Of a DNA stretch of 64,000 nucleotides, positions 34,866-43,545 are shown piece by piece. The position numbers and the translations under genes are program-made. The notes beneath the pieces were generated by a model. The model was given only the letters and a program-made list of their open reading frames with translations, ran no database searches and was not told where the DNA came from. Origin of the DNA: Moraxellaceae bacterium. GTDB lineage: Bacteria > Pseudomonadota > Gammaproteobacteria > Pseudomonadales > Moraxellaceae. The stretch spans positions 113,004 through 177,003 of the forward strand of contig JACKNZ010000008.1 of the NCBI GenBank assembly GCA_024234595.1, written 5' to 3'. Position 1 is the stretch's first letter; every line of letters begins with the position of its first letter.

Positions 34866-34934
34866 CCCTCACTCTAGCTCTCTCCCTCAGGGAGAGAGGA
34901 CTCCCTCTCCTGTGGGAGAGGGTTGGGGTGAGGG
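34866..34934. repeat. three-stem palindromic repeat (CCCTCAC ... GTGAGGG family)
   Basis: Outer arms CCCTCAC (34866-34872) and GTGAGGG (34928-34934) enclose two hairpins: CTCTCTCCC-TCA-GGGAGAGAG (34878-34898) and CCCTCTCC-TGT-GGAGAGGG (about 34903-34922). A partial relative lies at 50235. It lies between the convergent ends of the His-rich gene and the aldose-epimerase-like gene and may stop transcription both ways. Confidence 0.8.
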
Positions 34935-34989
34935 CAAATACCAAACGTCAACAGCCCCTAGTTTTCTTCCCCTTAAAGCCAAGTCTTTC

Positions 34990-35865
34990 TCAAAAAAAGT
35001 CCATGCGATATTGGGTACTAAATATCTGACCTGCTGCCAAATGAATAATGCCACGTTTATGCATTAAATCAGGTGCACCATTTTCTAAGTCTGCATGACC
35101 AAACCACGGTTCAATACAAATAAAAGGCGAGCGTTTGTGTTTGCCATCAGCTGTCCATAAAGCCACTTCGGGAAAGCCTGTAAAATCGACGTGTACACCG
35201 TGACCATGATGTCGATTTTTGAGGGTAATGGTGTTTAATTGTTGATGTGGAAACACCAAAGCATCAATTTCAAAATAATGATAACTTAGTGCAAATTGCT
35301 GCAAAGGCTGTTGAAACGGCACATTGTTGTCAACCAGCTGCATTGCTTGATTAAGCTGCCAAAGATAATACTGCTGATGTCTATCAAAAATAATATCGTA
35401 ATCTTCAAACTGGTCGTTAGCGTGTAACTGGGTCGAAAAAGCAGGGTGTGCACCAATCGAAAAAGGCATTTCTTCTTGATTAAGGTTAAAAACACGCCAT
35501 TCAACGATGATGCTATTATTGTGCAGCGTATAAATAACGTCTAATTTAAAATCAAAGGGATAATTTTTTTTACTCTCAATATTTGATGACAGTGAGAAAA
35601 TCAGCTGATTATCTTGTTGTAACACACAATCAAAGGGTTGGTCACGCGCAAAACCATGTTGTGGTAACTGATAGCTTTTGCCCGCTATTTGCGTGCAATT
35701 GTTAGTTAAACGCCCCACGATAGGAAATAAAATCGGCGAGGTTCTGCCCCAAAATTGTGGGTCTGCACGCCACATATATTCCATATTGTTGTGCTTTACG
35801 CTTTTGAGTTCTGCGCCTAGAGCATCAATAGCAATGGATAACAATGAGTTTTGAAGTAAATACAT
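34990..35865 (-). CDS. aldose 1-epimerase-like protein (LacX/galactose mutarotase family)
   Basis: 291 residues, no signal peptide. It has the mutarotase-fold pattern of the LacX group: GAELKSVKHNNMEYMWRAD at the N-terminus, ILFPIVGRLTNN, LPQHGFARDQPF, IGAHPAFS with the catalytic His, and CIEPWFGHAD with the Glu. LacX-type members act on phosphorylated or free aldoses; the substrate here is unknown. It is six bases downstream of the DUF389 gene on the same strand, so they may share a transcript. Confidence 0.85.
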   Translation of the reverse strand: MYLLQNSLLSIAIDALGAELKSVKHNNMEYMWRADPQFWGRTSPILFPIVGRLTNNCTQIAGKSYQLPQHGFARDQPFDCVLQQDNQLIFSLSSNIESKKNYPFDFKLDVIYTLHNNSIIVEWRVFNLNQEEMPFSIGAHPAFSTQLHANDQFEDYDIIFDRHQQYYLWQLNQAMQLVDNNVPFQQPLQQFALSYHYFEIDALVFPHQQLNTITLKNRHHGHGVHVDFTGFPEVALWTADGKHKRSPFICIEPWFGHADLENGAPDLMHKRGIIHLAAGQIFSTQYRMDFF

Positions 35866-35871
35866 AACAAA

Positions 35872-37203
35872 TTATCTAGTTGGTTGAGCGGTTGTGCTTG
35901 TGTCGGGGTTAATAAGCACAAGGATATTATCATTTTCAAGCCTTTTTTTAGCCCAAGTTGCTAAAGTGTTGCGTAACTTAGTGCTATTTGTAGTTGTAGG
36001 CTGTTTAGTGACTTTAACAATTAAAACGATGTCTTCTTGAGCGTTATCTTCGCTGTTATGTTCAGTTTTTGCCAGACTAAGTGAGTTAACATCAGGATAA
36101 AAAACCTGAATTTCTGTTAATAAATTTTGGGCAAGACTGACAGTATCTTGTTGTTTGGCGGTGGTTAATGCCGTCATGTCATCACGTAAACGAGCTAATT
36201 CGGTGCGTAATAGTTGTGTTTCTACGTTAATTTCACCTAGTTGTGAAAAAGAAAAGCCTTGTTGAATAGTCAACTCTGCGGCAGGCGATTGCAGCCGTAA
36301 TTGTTGAATCAAATCTTCTTTTTGCTGATTGGTCAGACCAATGCCGCCAAACACTAAGGAAATATGCCGCTTAGAAGGGGTGATTTCGTATTGTAATAAA
36401 TAATTATTTTCGATTTTAATGCCACTGACAAAACGTTTGGCCAAGCGGTTAAATTGGTCTTGGCTAATAAAAGACATGCCTAAAATCACACTCGGTATGA
36501 GAGTCAAAAACACAATGGCACTAACATAGCTATTGGCAATTTGTTTTTTGGTGGAATCGGCTTGCAAAATCAAAGGTTGGCCAAACAGACGCGTGGCTAT
36601 TAGGGCAGCTAAGGCAATAAACACGGTATTGATAGTAAATAAATATAATGCACCAATTAAAAAAGACCATTGATTGGTGGCAATGCCATACCCTGCGGTA
36701 CATAACGGTGGCATTAACGCGGTTGCAATGGCAACACCTGTAATCACATTACCTTTTTGGCGGCTAACAATGGCAATAAACCCTGCTAAACCACCAAAAA
36801 AAGCAATTAACACATCATAAATGTTGGGGCTAGTACGTGCTAACAGTTCGGAGTGTGCTTCGTTAAGCGGAGAGACACTAAAGTACAAGGTAGAAACAAC
36901 TAAGCTAACAATCACGGTAAACAAAAAGTTTTTGAGTGCTTGACGAACCAAGTCAAAATCATAAGTCCCTAAACCATAGCCAATACCAATAATCGGCCCC
37001 ATTAACGGTGAAATTAACATGGCACCAATAATTACAGCGGTTGAATTGATATTTAGCCCAACGCTAGCTATAACAATTGCAATCATCAAAATCCATAAAT
37101 TAGTGCCACGGACGACGATGCCGCTGACGATATTATCGTGAATGGCAAGGGGCGAATCTTGTTCATGGGCAAGGCTAAAATTTTTGGCGATTTTATGAAG
37201 CAT
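35872..37203 (-). CDS. DUF389 membrane protein (TIGR00341-type)
   Basis: 443 residues. About six to seven hydrophobic helices form the N-terminal two thirds, with the hallmark segments NSTAVIIGAMLISPLMGPIIGIGYGLG, AFFGGLAGFIAIVSRQKGN and ITGVAIATALMPPLCTAGYG of the DUF389 family. The C-terminal ~150 residues are soluble, with a coiled-coil-like stretch (TQLLRTELARLRDDMTALTTA). No biochemical function is established for the family. Divergent from nhaA with 190 bases between. Confidence 0.88.
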   Translation of the reverse strand: MLHKIAKNFSLAHEQDSPLAIHDNIVSGIVVRGTNLWILMIAIVIASVGLNINSTAVIIGAMLISPLMGPIIGIGYGLGTYDFDLVRQALKNFLFTVIVSLVVSTLYFSVSPLNEAHSELLARTSPNIYDVLIAFFGGLAGFIAIVSRQKGNVITGVAIATALMPPLCTAGYGIATNQWSFLIGALYLFTINTVFIALAALIATRLFGQPLILQADSTKKQIANSYVSAIVFLTLIPSVILGMSFISQDQFNRLAKRFVSGIKIENNYLLQYEITPSKRHISLVFGGIGLTNQQKEDLIQQLRLQSPAAELTIQQGFSFSQLGEINVETQLLRTELARLRDDMTALTTAKQQDTVSLAQNLLTEIQVFYPDVNSLSLAKTEHNSEDNAQEDIVLIVKVTKQPTTTNSTKLRNTLATWAKKRLENDNILVLINPDTSTTAQPTR

Positions 37204-37396
37204 TGAGTGTCGCTCTGTCTATGTTAGGATAGTCGTGCAGCGTAACAGCGCAGCTAGATAAATCAAGGCGTGTTACCTAAAGCAAAAAAGATTATTTAAC
37301 AATATGTTACTAAAAGTTGTTAAGATTTAAATAAGTAGTTGCAGTGCTATTTTTTAGCAGATAGTGCAAAAAAATTAAAGAGTGGAGCGAAAAATA

Positions 37397-38581
37397 ATGC
37401 AGCAAGAGTCAAAACCAGTCATAGGTTTATGGGTGTTAACCAGCCTGCTAAGTCGATTTTTAAAGAGTGAAAGTAAAGCAGGTATTATCTTAATGATTTG
37501 TACCGTGGTTTCACTACTGATTGCAAACTCGGCTGCCTCCGACAGCTATACCCATTTTTGGCATATCAAGATTGCAGGCATGAGTATTGAGCATTTTATT
37601 AACGATGCTTTAATGGCGGTTTTCTTTTTGTTAGTAGGGTTAGAAATTGAACGGCAAATTTATGTTGGTGAGTTGCGTCAACTGAGAGCCGCTTTATTAC
37701 CGATTTTTGCCGCAATAGGTGGCATGTTAGTGCCAGCTTTGATTCATTATGGTTTTAATGGTGGGACACCCTATCAAGATGGTTTTGGTATTCCAATGGC
37801 TACCGATATTGCTTTTGCTTTGGGCGTATTATTGTTATTAGGCGACAAAGTACCCGTCTCGTTAAAAATATTTTTAGTCGCACTGGCGATTATTGATGAT
37901 TTGGGCGCAATTTTAGTGATTGCCATTTTTTATAGCAAAGGCATTGCATGGGGTTATTTGGGTGCAGCCGCCGCCATTTTTGTATTTTTAGGGATTCTCA
38001 ATCGTCTCAAAGTGTATGTCTTGAGTCCTTACTTGTTATTAGGTGCGGTAGCATGGTATTGCATGTTACATTCAGGCATTCACGCCACCATTACAGGCGT
38101 GATTTTGGCGTTTGTTATTCCTTTTGGCAGTGGTGATAATGATTCTCCGTCTTATATTTTAGAGCATAAACTAACTGGCATTGTTGCATTTGCAATTTTA
38201 CCTCTGTTTGCCTTAGCCAATACCGCGATTGTGATTCCTGATACATGGTCAGACCAGTTATTTAGCAGTCACAGTTTAGGTATTATGTTGGGTTTAATGC
38301 TCGGCAAGCCGATTGGTATTTGGCTATTTAGTTTATTAGCCATAAAATTAAATTGGTCAGTGTTACCTGATGACATGAATTGGTCGCATGTGATTGGCGT
38401 GGGTTTTTTGGCTGGGATTGGCTTTACCATGTCGATGTTTATTGCAGTACTCGCATTTAACGCCCCTGAGTTAGTTATTTCGGCCAAAATAGCGATTATG
38501 CTAGGTTCGTTGTTATCGGCTATTATTGGTATAACATGGCTATTATTACTAAACAAAGTGGCTGTTAAAAATGAGTTATAA
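37397..38581 (+). CDS. nhaA: Na+/H+ antiporter
   Basis: 394 residues from ATG 37397 (GGAG nine bases upstream; an in-frame GTG at 37382 overlaps that site and is less likely). It matches NhaA: NDALMAVFFLLVGLEIERQ, GGTPYQDGFGIPMATDIAFALGVL, and the ion-binding pair in AIIDDLGAILVIA (D167, D168 here), then LHSGIHATITGV and GKPIGIW. Twelve helices. It exchanges Na+ for H+ at the inner membrane, protecting against salt and alkali. The last 11 bases overlap the next small gene. Confidence 0.95.
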   Translation: MQQESKPVIGLWVLTSLLSRFLKSESKAGIILMICTVVSLLIANSAASDSYTHFWHIKIAGMSIEHFINDALMAVFFLLVGLEIERQIYVGELRQLRAALLPIFAAIGGMLVPALIHYGFNGGTPYQDGFGIPMATDIAFALGVLLLLGDKVPVSLKIFLVALAIIDDLGAILVIAIFYSKGIAWGYLGAAAAIFVFLGILNRLKVYVLSPYLLLGAVAWYCMLHSGIHATITGVILAFVIPFGSGDNDSPSYILEHKLTGIVAFAILPLFALANTAIVIPDTWSDQLFSSHSLGIMLGLMLGKPIGIWLFSLLAIKLNWSVLPDDMNWSHVIGVGFLAGIGFTMSMFIAVLAFNAPELVISAKIAIMLGSLLSAIIGITWLLLLNKVAVKNEL

Positions 38582-38894
38582 ATTGTGTTTTTATGTGCCT
38601 GTCACACACATCGAGCAGGTTAAACAGGCGATGTTTGCGGCAGGTGCAGGCACCATAGGTAATTATGATTGTTGTGCTTGGCAAGTATTAGGTGTCGGGC
38701 AATTTAGGCCATTAGCAGGTTCACAGGCTTTTTTAGGTCAACAGGATGTGTTAGAACAAGTGGCAGAATATAAAGTAGAAATGTTATGTACCAAGCCCTA
38801 TCTTAACGCGGCAATAACAGCACTCAAGCAGGCTCATCCTTATGAAGAACCTGCCTTTGATGTGGTTGCACTGGTTGATATTGAGCATTTGTAA
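38571..38894 (+). CDS. stand-alone NIF3-accessory (CutA/PII-like) domain protein
   Basis: 107 residues. YKLCFYVPVTHIEQVKQAMFAAGAGTIGNYDCCAW, with VLGVGQFRPLAGSQAF, VEMLCTKPYLNAAI and the final HPYEEPAFDVV, matches the domain that is inserted in the middle of long NIF3/YqfO proteins and also exists alone (annotated as NGG1p-interacting factor NIF3). It overlaps the nhaA stop by 11 bases. A full-size Nif3 that lacks this insert is encoded at 57926, so the two may cooperate. Function unknown. Confidence 0.82.
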   Translation: MSYKLCFYVPVTHIEQVKQAMFAAGAGTIGNYDCCAWQVLGVGQFRPLAGSQAFLGQQDVLEQVAEYKVEMLCTKPYLNAAITALKQAHPYEEPAFDVVALVDIEHL

Positions 38895-38924
38895 ACCAGC
38901 CTTGCGTATTTATTAAAGGAAATC

Positions 38925-39932
38925 ATGATTATGTCAGAACGTACCGATGCCGCGATTTTATTGCGTTTTGTGTATCAGGCAATGCGTAATGCTGGCTTAC
39001 CTGCCGAACAAGTTTTAATGGGCGCAGGCGTTGGTCTTAATCATTTGGATACTAATGCCAGAACACCATCAGCGGCACATTTGGCATTTTGGGAGTCTGC
39101 CCAAAAAGTCTCCAAAGACCCACATATTGGCTTGCATTTAGGTGAGCATTTACCTTTATATCGTGGGCAGGTATTAGAGTATTTATTTTTAAGTAGCTCG
39201 ACCTTTGGCGAAGGTCTAAAGCGGGTGTTAGCGTATCAGCGTTTAATTAGTGATATGTTACAAGCGCAGTTGGTTGTTAATGACGATGAGTGTTATTTGG
39301 CTAATATGCTCAATGATGCCACTTTTCATCATACATCTGAATGTATTATGGTCGCGGTGTTGCGCTTTTTTCGCTTTGTGTCCGAAGGGCAATTTCAACC
39401 ATTGATGATTTACTTTACCCATGAGCAAGGCGCAAATCCCGAAGAGTATGAGCGTGTCTATGGTTGCCCTGTGGTGTTAGGTGCAGAAGAAATTCGTTTG
39501 TATTTTAAGCCAGAGGTACTCAAAACCCGTATTTGGCAGGCAGAACCCGAGTTGTTACGGTTTCATGAGCAGTTAGCGCATGAAAAATTACAGGAACTTG
39601 CCCGTTTTGATTTGATAGCCGAAGTACGACGTGCCATTGGTGAGTCTTTAGAGAGTGGTACTACCAGTTTAGAAACGGTGGCGCAACGTTTGCAAATTGT
39701 TCCGCGTCGCTTGCGTAGCCAATTGGCTGATGCTAATACTAGTTTTAATCAAGTGTTAGCAGATTATCGTTGCCGTTTAGCTAAACGTTTATTGGCACAA
39801 ACTAACGAAAGTATTGAGCAAATAGTGTATTTGACGGGATTTTCTGAGCCAAGCACTTTTTATCGCGCTTTTAAACGCTGGACTAATTTAACACCGATTG
39901 AATATCGTAAAAAGAAACAAGGCTTGATTTGA
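38925..39932 (+). CDS. AraC-family transcriptional regulator
   Basis: 335 residues (or 333 from the second ATG at 38931, which has the better-spaced AAGGA). It has the arabinose-binding-like domain of the OruR group (GLPAEQVLMGAGVGL, DPHIGLHLGEHLPLYRGQVLEYLFLSSSTFGEGL) and a C-terminal double HTH (SLETVAQRLQIVPRRLRSQL, then SIEQIVYLTGFSEPSTFYRAFKRWTNLTPIEYR). It is similar in plan to the regulator at 24650 but clearly diverged. Neighbours are the small NIF3-type gene and a YfaZ-like porin gene; no target is evident. Confidence 0.88.
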   Translation: MIMSERTDAAILLRFVYQAMRNAGLPAEQVLMGAGVGLNHLDTNARTPSAAHLAFWESAQKVSKDPHIGLHLGEHLPLYRGQVLEYLFLSSSTFGEGLKRVLAYQRLISDMLQAQLVVNDDECYLANMLNDATFHHTSECIMVAVLRFFRFVSEGQFQPLMIYFTHEQGANPEEYERVYGCPVVLGAEEIRLYFKPEVLKTRIWQAEPELLRFHEQLAHEKLQELARFDLIAEVRRAIGESLESGTTSLETVAQRLQIVPRRLRSQLADANTSFNQVLADYRCRLAKRLLAQTNESIEQIVYLTGFSEPSTFYRAFKRWTNLTPIEYRKKKQGLI

Positions 39933-40005
39933 GAGTGCTCTAAGTTATAGGTATTTAAACAAGAGTTTTTGAGCTAAAAATCTATAAAAATGAGCGGTTA
40001 AGTGT

Positions 40006-40048
40006 CCCCTCCGAGGAGGGGAGTTTCATCGTTATAGTCTTATTTTGT
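40006..40048. repeat. CCCCTCCGAGGAGGGG dispersed repeat, copy 2
   Basis: The same hairpin (40006-40021) and the same TTTCATCGTTATAG tail as at 19479. It lies between the convergent ends of the AraC gene and the YfaZ-like gene. Confidence 0.75.
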
Positions 40049-40064
40049 ACTTTAAAAAAATAAG

Positions 40065-40616
40065 TTAGAACTTAAATTGTGCGCCAAACATGACGCCATC
40101 GTACAAATCAACGTTTTTAAGTTTTGTCCCATTAGTATCATAGTCAGCACTGTTGTTACGGTAGCCTGCATAACCAACTAATTGTGGACTAAAAGTATAT
40201 TCGCCACGGATTTCAAGCTCTTGATAATTGTCCATATCACCAAAAGACAAGACATTAGGGGCAAAAAATAACGAACCTGTTAAAGCAATATTTTTGTTGG
40301 CAGCAGGCGTAATACGCAAAGAGCCACCAACCGCCATCGCTGTGCCGTCAGGTAATTTGTCGTGTTGTTGAAATAGGGCTTTACCACCAATTTGTGCGCT
40401 AATATCGTTATTTAACACTTGTGTTAACATAAAGCCTGCGGCAAAAGTATTGCCTGCATCTTTAACATGTGTCCAAGAAAAATCAGCATCATAATTTTTT
40501 GATAGACCATGTTGATAACTTAGGCGTAAGGCGTCGTTATTGAGGTCAAGAGAGGCACTATCAGCAAAACTATAAGTGCTTAAACAAGTTAAAGCCAATG
40601 CAATATATTTTTTCAT
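40065..40616 (-). CDS. YfaZ-family outer-membrane protein
   Basis: 183 residues with a signal peptide (MKKYIALALTCLSTYSFA, cleaved after about residue 18). The mature part consists of alternating beta strands ending in FGAQFKF with a C-terminal aromatic, as in small outer-membrane barrels of the YfaZ family (LDLNNDALRLSYQHGLS near the start, VGGSLRITP, VGYAGYRNN). It probably forms a small barrel in the outer membrane. It is divergent from the YfiR gene across a 318-base region. Confidence 0.78.
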   Translation of the reverse strand: MKKYIALALTCLSTYSFADSASLDLNNDALRLSYQHGLSKNYDADFSWTHVKDAGNTFAAGFMLTQVLNNDISAQIGGKALFQQHDKLPDGTAMAVGGSLRITPAANKNIALTGSLFFAPNVLSFGDMDNYQELEIRGEYTFSPQLVGYAGYRNNSADYDTNGTKLKNVDLYDGVMFGAQFKF

Positions 40617-40747
40617 CGTATAAACTCTTTAAAATGACAAGGGACAACAAACAAAGCTCGTAAGACGACTTTTTTCACTTTACCATATCGTTTGAGCGAT
40701 AAAATAGTCAAATTCATGTCTTAGAGCATAGTTTTTGAAATGTTTAT

Positions 40748-40767
40748 TTACAATTATAAAATTGTAA
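40748..40767. promoter_or_regulatory. inverted repeat TTACAATT-N4-AATTGTAA
   Basis: Two perfect 8-base arms around ATAA, in the divergent yfaZ-like/yfiR-like intergenic region. The size and symmetry fit a binding site for a dimeric regulator. The regulator is not identified. Confidence 0.4.
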
Positions 40768-40829
40768 GCGTATGAAGATAGGCTTTGCTTATAGAGATAC
40801 TGTTTTACAGCGAGAATAAAATCAAAAAA

Positions 40830-40843
40830 TTAGTTATAACTAA
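40830..40843. promoter_or_regulatory. perfect palindrome TTAGTTATAACTAA
   Basis: Fourteen bases, fully self-complementary, about 90 bases upstream of the YfiR-like gene. Possible operator; no direct evidence. Confidence 0.35.
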
Positions 40844-40934
40844 CGAGTGAGAAAGATATTAAAAAAAAGTTAAAAAACCAGTGATAATCAGACAAAGTTT
40901 ATAGACACAAGCTTTTATACAATGGGAGTGTAGC

Positions 40935-41489
40935 ATGTACTGTCATTTGAAGACGGTGAAAAAATGGATAATGGTAGCTTATTTAACCATGTTAAGTATG
41001 AGCTTGTATGCCTATGCTCGTGGTGAGCCAAGTGAAGACCAAGTTAAAGCTGCATTTGTATTTAATTTTGCCAAATTTGTGGAGTGGCCAGAGTCCGCCC
41101 TAAGCTCGGCAAATGTGCTCAACCTGTGTGTGACGAGCCAAGACAAAATGACTAATGCCTTAAAGTTGCTAAATCAGCGTGAGGCACAAGGTCATGTGTT
41201 GCGTGTTATTGACATTGAAGCTCCCGAAAAACTCGAAGACTATGCTTGTCATATGTTATTTATTACGGACAGTGAACAAAAACGCCAGCACCAATGGTTA
41301 GCAAAAGTACAAAATCAGGCAGTATTAACCATTGCCGATAATTTAGCGTTTATAAAACAAGGAGGCATGATTAGCCTATACACCGAAGACAGTCGCGTGC
41401 AGTTTGTGGTTAATCAGAGTGTGACACAAGGGACTGGCCTTAAAATTAGTGCGCGCATGTTGCAGTTAGCACGAGTACCCAGAGAATAA
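40935..41489 (+). CDS. YfiR-family periplasmic regulatory protein
   Basis: 184 residues with an N-terminal signal segment (VKKWIMVAYLTMLSMSLYAYA, about 8-28). The mature part matches the YfiR/DUF4154 family: EDQVKAAFVFNFAKFVEWPE, LNLCVTSQDKM, CHMLFITDSE, VLTIADNLAFIKQGGMISLYTED and the final GLKISARMLQLARVP. In Pseudomonas, YfiR restrains the diguanylate cyclase YfiN. Here the next gene, one base away, codes for a hybrid kinase instead, so YfiR probably reports periplasmic state to that kinase. Confidence 0.88.
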   Translation: MYCHLKTVKKWIMVAYLTMLSMSLYAYARGEPSEDQVKAAFVFNFAKFVEWPESALSSANVLNLCVTSQDKMTNALKLLNQREAQGHVLRVIDIEAPEKLEDYACHMLFITDSEQKRQHQWLAKVQNQAVLTIADNLAFIKQGGMISLYTEDSRVQFVVNQSVTQGTGLKISARMLQLARVPRE

Positions 41490-41490
41490 T

Positions 41491-43428
41491 ATGCGTATTA
41501 GCCAACTGCCGCTCCAACAAAAGCTACGGCGTATTTTGGTTTTAAGTGCCAGTGTAGCACTGTTTTTGGCTTGGCTGGCTTTTGCTGCAACCTCTATTGT
41601 CAAATTACATCAGGAAACTAATCAACGCCTATCGACCTTGGCACAAATTACCGCGTTTAATAGTCAAGTTGCACTTACTTTTGATGATGCCAAAGAAACA
41701 ACTAATGTTTTAAGTTCACTTAAAAGTGATAGCACCGTGGTGTTTGCCTGTGTAACGCGTGCATCAGGTGAAGTGTTTGCACAATGGCGTAGTGAGAGTG
41801 AGGTAGCCAAAAAAGCCTTATGTGATAACCAAGCAGATAACCGTAATCAGTGGTTTACTCGCCAGTTGCATCTTAAAGAACCAATTATGCTTGATGGCGA
41901 GTTGATTGGGGAGTTGCTGATAGACGCCGATTTAACGCCAGTTTGGAAAAACTTGTTTGCCTATTTTGTCATACTTGCCTGTTTTTTATGGTTGGCATTA
42001 GTTGTGGTCGCTGTTTTGGGGCTGCGTTTAGGCCGTCATCTTACTGAGCCAATTTTACAATTAGCCGCAACAGCAGAAACCGTTTCTGAAACCAAAAATT
42101 ATGCCCTACGTGCCATGGGCAGTGGAACCGATGAAATCGGCCACTTAGTTGATCGATTTAATGAAATGTTAATTCAAATTGAGCAACGTGATGTTGAACT
42201 TAAAAATCATCGACAGGATTTAGAAAAACTCATTGCACAGCGTACGCGCGAATTAAGTTTGGCCAAAGAAGCGGCCGAAGCAGCAAATAAAGCAAAATCG
42301 CAATTTTTGGCGACCATGAGCCACGAAATACGTACTCCCATGAATGGTATTTTGGGGATGTCTGAGATGTTATTAGGGACAGCCTTAGATTCTAGACAAC
42401 GCCGTTATGTCGAAACGGTACACAATTCTGGCGAGTCTTTATTGTTAATTATTAACGATATATTGGACTTTTCAAAAATTGAAGCAGGGCGATTAGTTTT
42501 AGAAAAAGTAGATTTTAGCCCGCGTGCAGTGGTAGAAGATGTGCTGAGTTTGTTATCCGAGCAAGCACACCGTAAAGGCTTGGTGCTAACATCCGATATG
42601 CCGCCACATTTACCAGAAGTGCTCAATGGCGATGCCATGCGATTAAGGCAGATTTTGCTAAATCTGGTGGGTAATGCTATTAAGTTTACCGAGCATGGTC
42701 TGGTCAGTATTAGTGTTCAGCCCAATAAACATAATAAAACGACCTTAGATTTTAGAATTTCTGATACAGGTATTGGTATTAAACCCGAAGTACAACGTCG
42801 TTTATTTCAGCCATTTATTCAGGCAGATAGCTCTCATACCCGTCGTTTTGGGGGAACAGGCTTGGGCTTGGCAATCGTTAAGCAGTTAGTGGAGCTTATG
42901 GGGGGGCATATTGCAGTGCAAAGTGAGCTAGGGCATGGCAGTAGTTTTTCCTTTAGCTTAAGTTTTGCGGCAGCCATGCAAAAACTAATGACTGTGAGTC
43001 AGAGTCACGCTCAACAAAACACAGGCTTACAGTCTCTCAAAAAGTCATGGCAGGGAATGCACATTTTATTGGCGGAAGATACCTTAACCAATCAAGAAGT
43101 GATGAAAGCCATGCTGCATGGATTTGGCTGCGAGGTAGATATTGTGGTTAATGGCGCACAAGCCTTAGAAGTGCTTAAAAACTCACATTACGATTTAGTG
43201 TTAATGGACTGTCAAATGCCCGAAATGGATGGTTTTGAAGCAACGTTATTGTTTAGAGAGTTTGAAAAACAACAAGGCTTACCGCGTGTGCCGATTGTGG
43301 CGGTGACGGCTAGTGTCTTAAATGACGAACGCGCTGCTTGTTTAGCAAGTGGCATGGATGATGTGTTGGCTAAGCCTTTTAAACGTAAAGAGTTAGCAAC
43401 GACTTTAGAGCGGTGGTTAAAGCATTAG
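41491..43428 (+). CDS. hybrid sensor histidine kinase (periplasmic sensor-HAMP-HisKA-HATPase-REC)
   Basis: 645 residues. Order: TM1 (about 17-36), periplasmic CHASE8-like sensor (about 37-150), TM2 (about 155-178), HAMP (about 179-232), coiled coil, HisKA with H278 in FLATMSHEIRTPMNG, HATPase with N-box LLNLVGNAIKF, DTGIGI and FGGTGLGLAIV, and a receiver domain with D573 in LVLMDCQMPEMDG and K628. All catalytic residues are present. No Hpt domain, so phosphate would pass to an outside Hpt or stay internal. It is a probable partner of the YfiR-like protein encoded one base upstream. Confidence 0.92.
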   Translation: MRISQLPLQQKLRRILVLSASVALFLAWLAFAATSIVKLHQETNQRLSTLAQITAFNSQVALTFDDAKETTNVLSSLKSDSTVVFACVTRASGEVFAQWRSESEVAKKALCDNQADNRNQWFTRQLHLKEPIMLDGELIGELLIDADLTPVWKNLFAYFVILACFLWLALVVVAVLGLRLGRHLTEPILQLAATAETVSETKNYALRAMGSGTDEIGHLVDRFNEMLIQIEQRDVELKNHRQDLEKLIAQRTRELSLAKEAAEAANKAKSQFLATMSHEIRTPMNGILGMSEMLLGTALDSRQRRYVETVHNSGESLLLIINDILDFSKIEAGRLVLEKVDFSPRAVVEDVLSLLSEQAHRKGLVLTSDMPPHLPEVLNGDAMRLRQILLNLVGNAIKFTEHGLVSISVQPNKHNKTTLDFRISDTGIGIKPEVQRRLFQPFIQADSSHTRRFGGTGLGLAIVKQLVELMGGHIAVQSELGHGSSFSFSLSFAAAMQKLMTVSQSHAQQNTGLQSLKKSWQGMHILLAEDTLTNQEVMKAMLHGFGCEVDIVVNGAQALEVLKNSHYDLVLMDCQMPEMDGFEATLLFREFEKQQGLPRVPIVAVTASVLNDERAACLASGMDDVLAKPFKRKELATTLERWLKH

Positions 43429-43455
43429 TCAATAGAGAAAAAGTGAAAAAAGATT

Positions 43456-43533
43456 CCCTCCCCTAATTTAGGGGAGGGCTAGGGTGGGGTGTTTTTAAAC
43501 CCCCTCCTAACCTCCCCCTCAAAAAGGGGGAGG
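43456..43533. terminator. double GC-rich hairpin between hybrid kinase gene and metK (bidirectional terminator/repeat)
   Basis: Two hairpins: CCCTCCCCTAA-T-TTAGGGGAGGG (43456-43478) and CCTCCCCC-TCAAAAA-GGGGGAGG (43511-43533). On the minus strand the first is followed by AATCTTTTTT, as expected for an intrinsic terminator of metK. They lie between convergent genes. The GGGGAGG units are related to the other palindromic repeats of the window. Confidence 0.65.
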
Positions 43534-43545
43534 AGTTATTGAAGC

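Larger units (their letters stand above)
40617..40934. other. divergent intergenic region between yfaZ-like and yfiR-like genes
   Basis: No gene is visible in these 318 bases. They are very AT-rich and contain two clear palindromes (40748-40767 and 40830-40843, listed separately) and a GGGAG ribosome-binding site at 40924 for the YfiR-like gene. It probably holds promoters for both directions. Confidence 0.6.
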
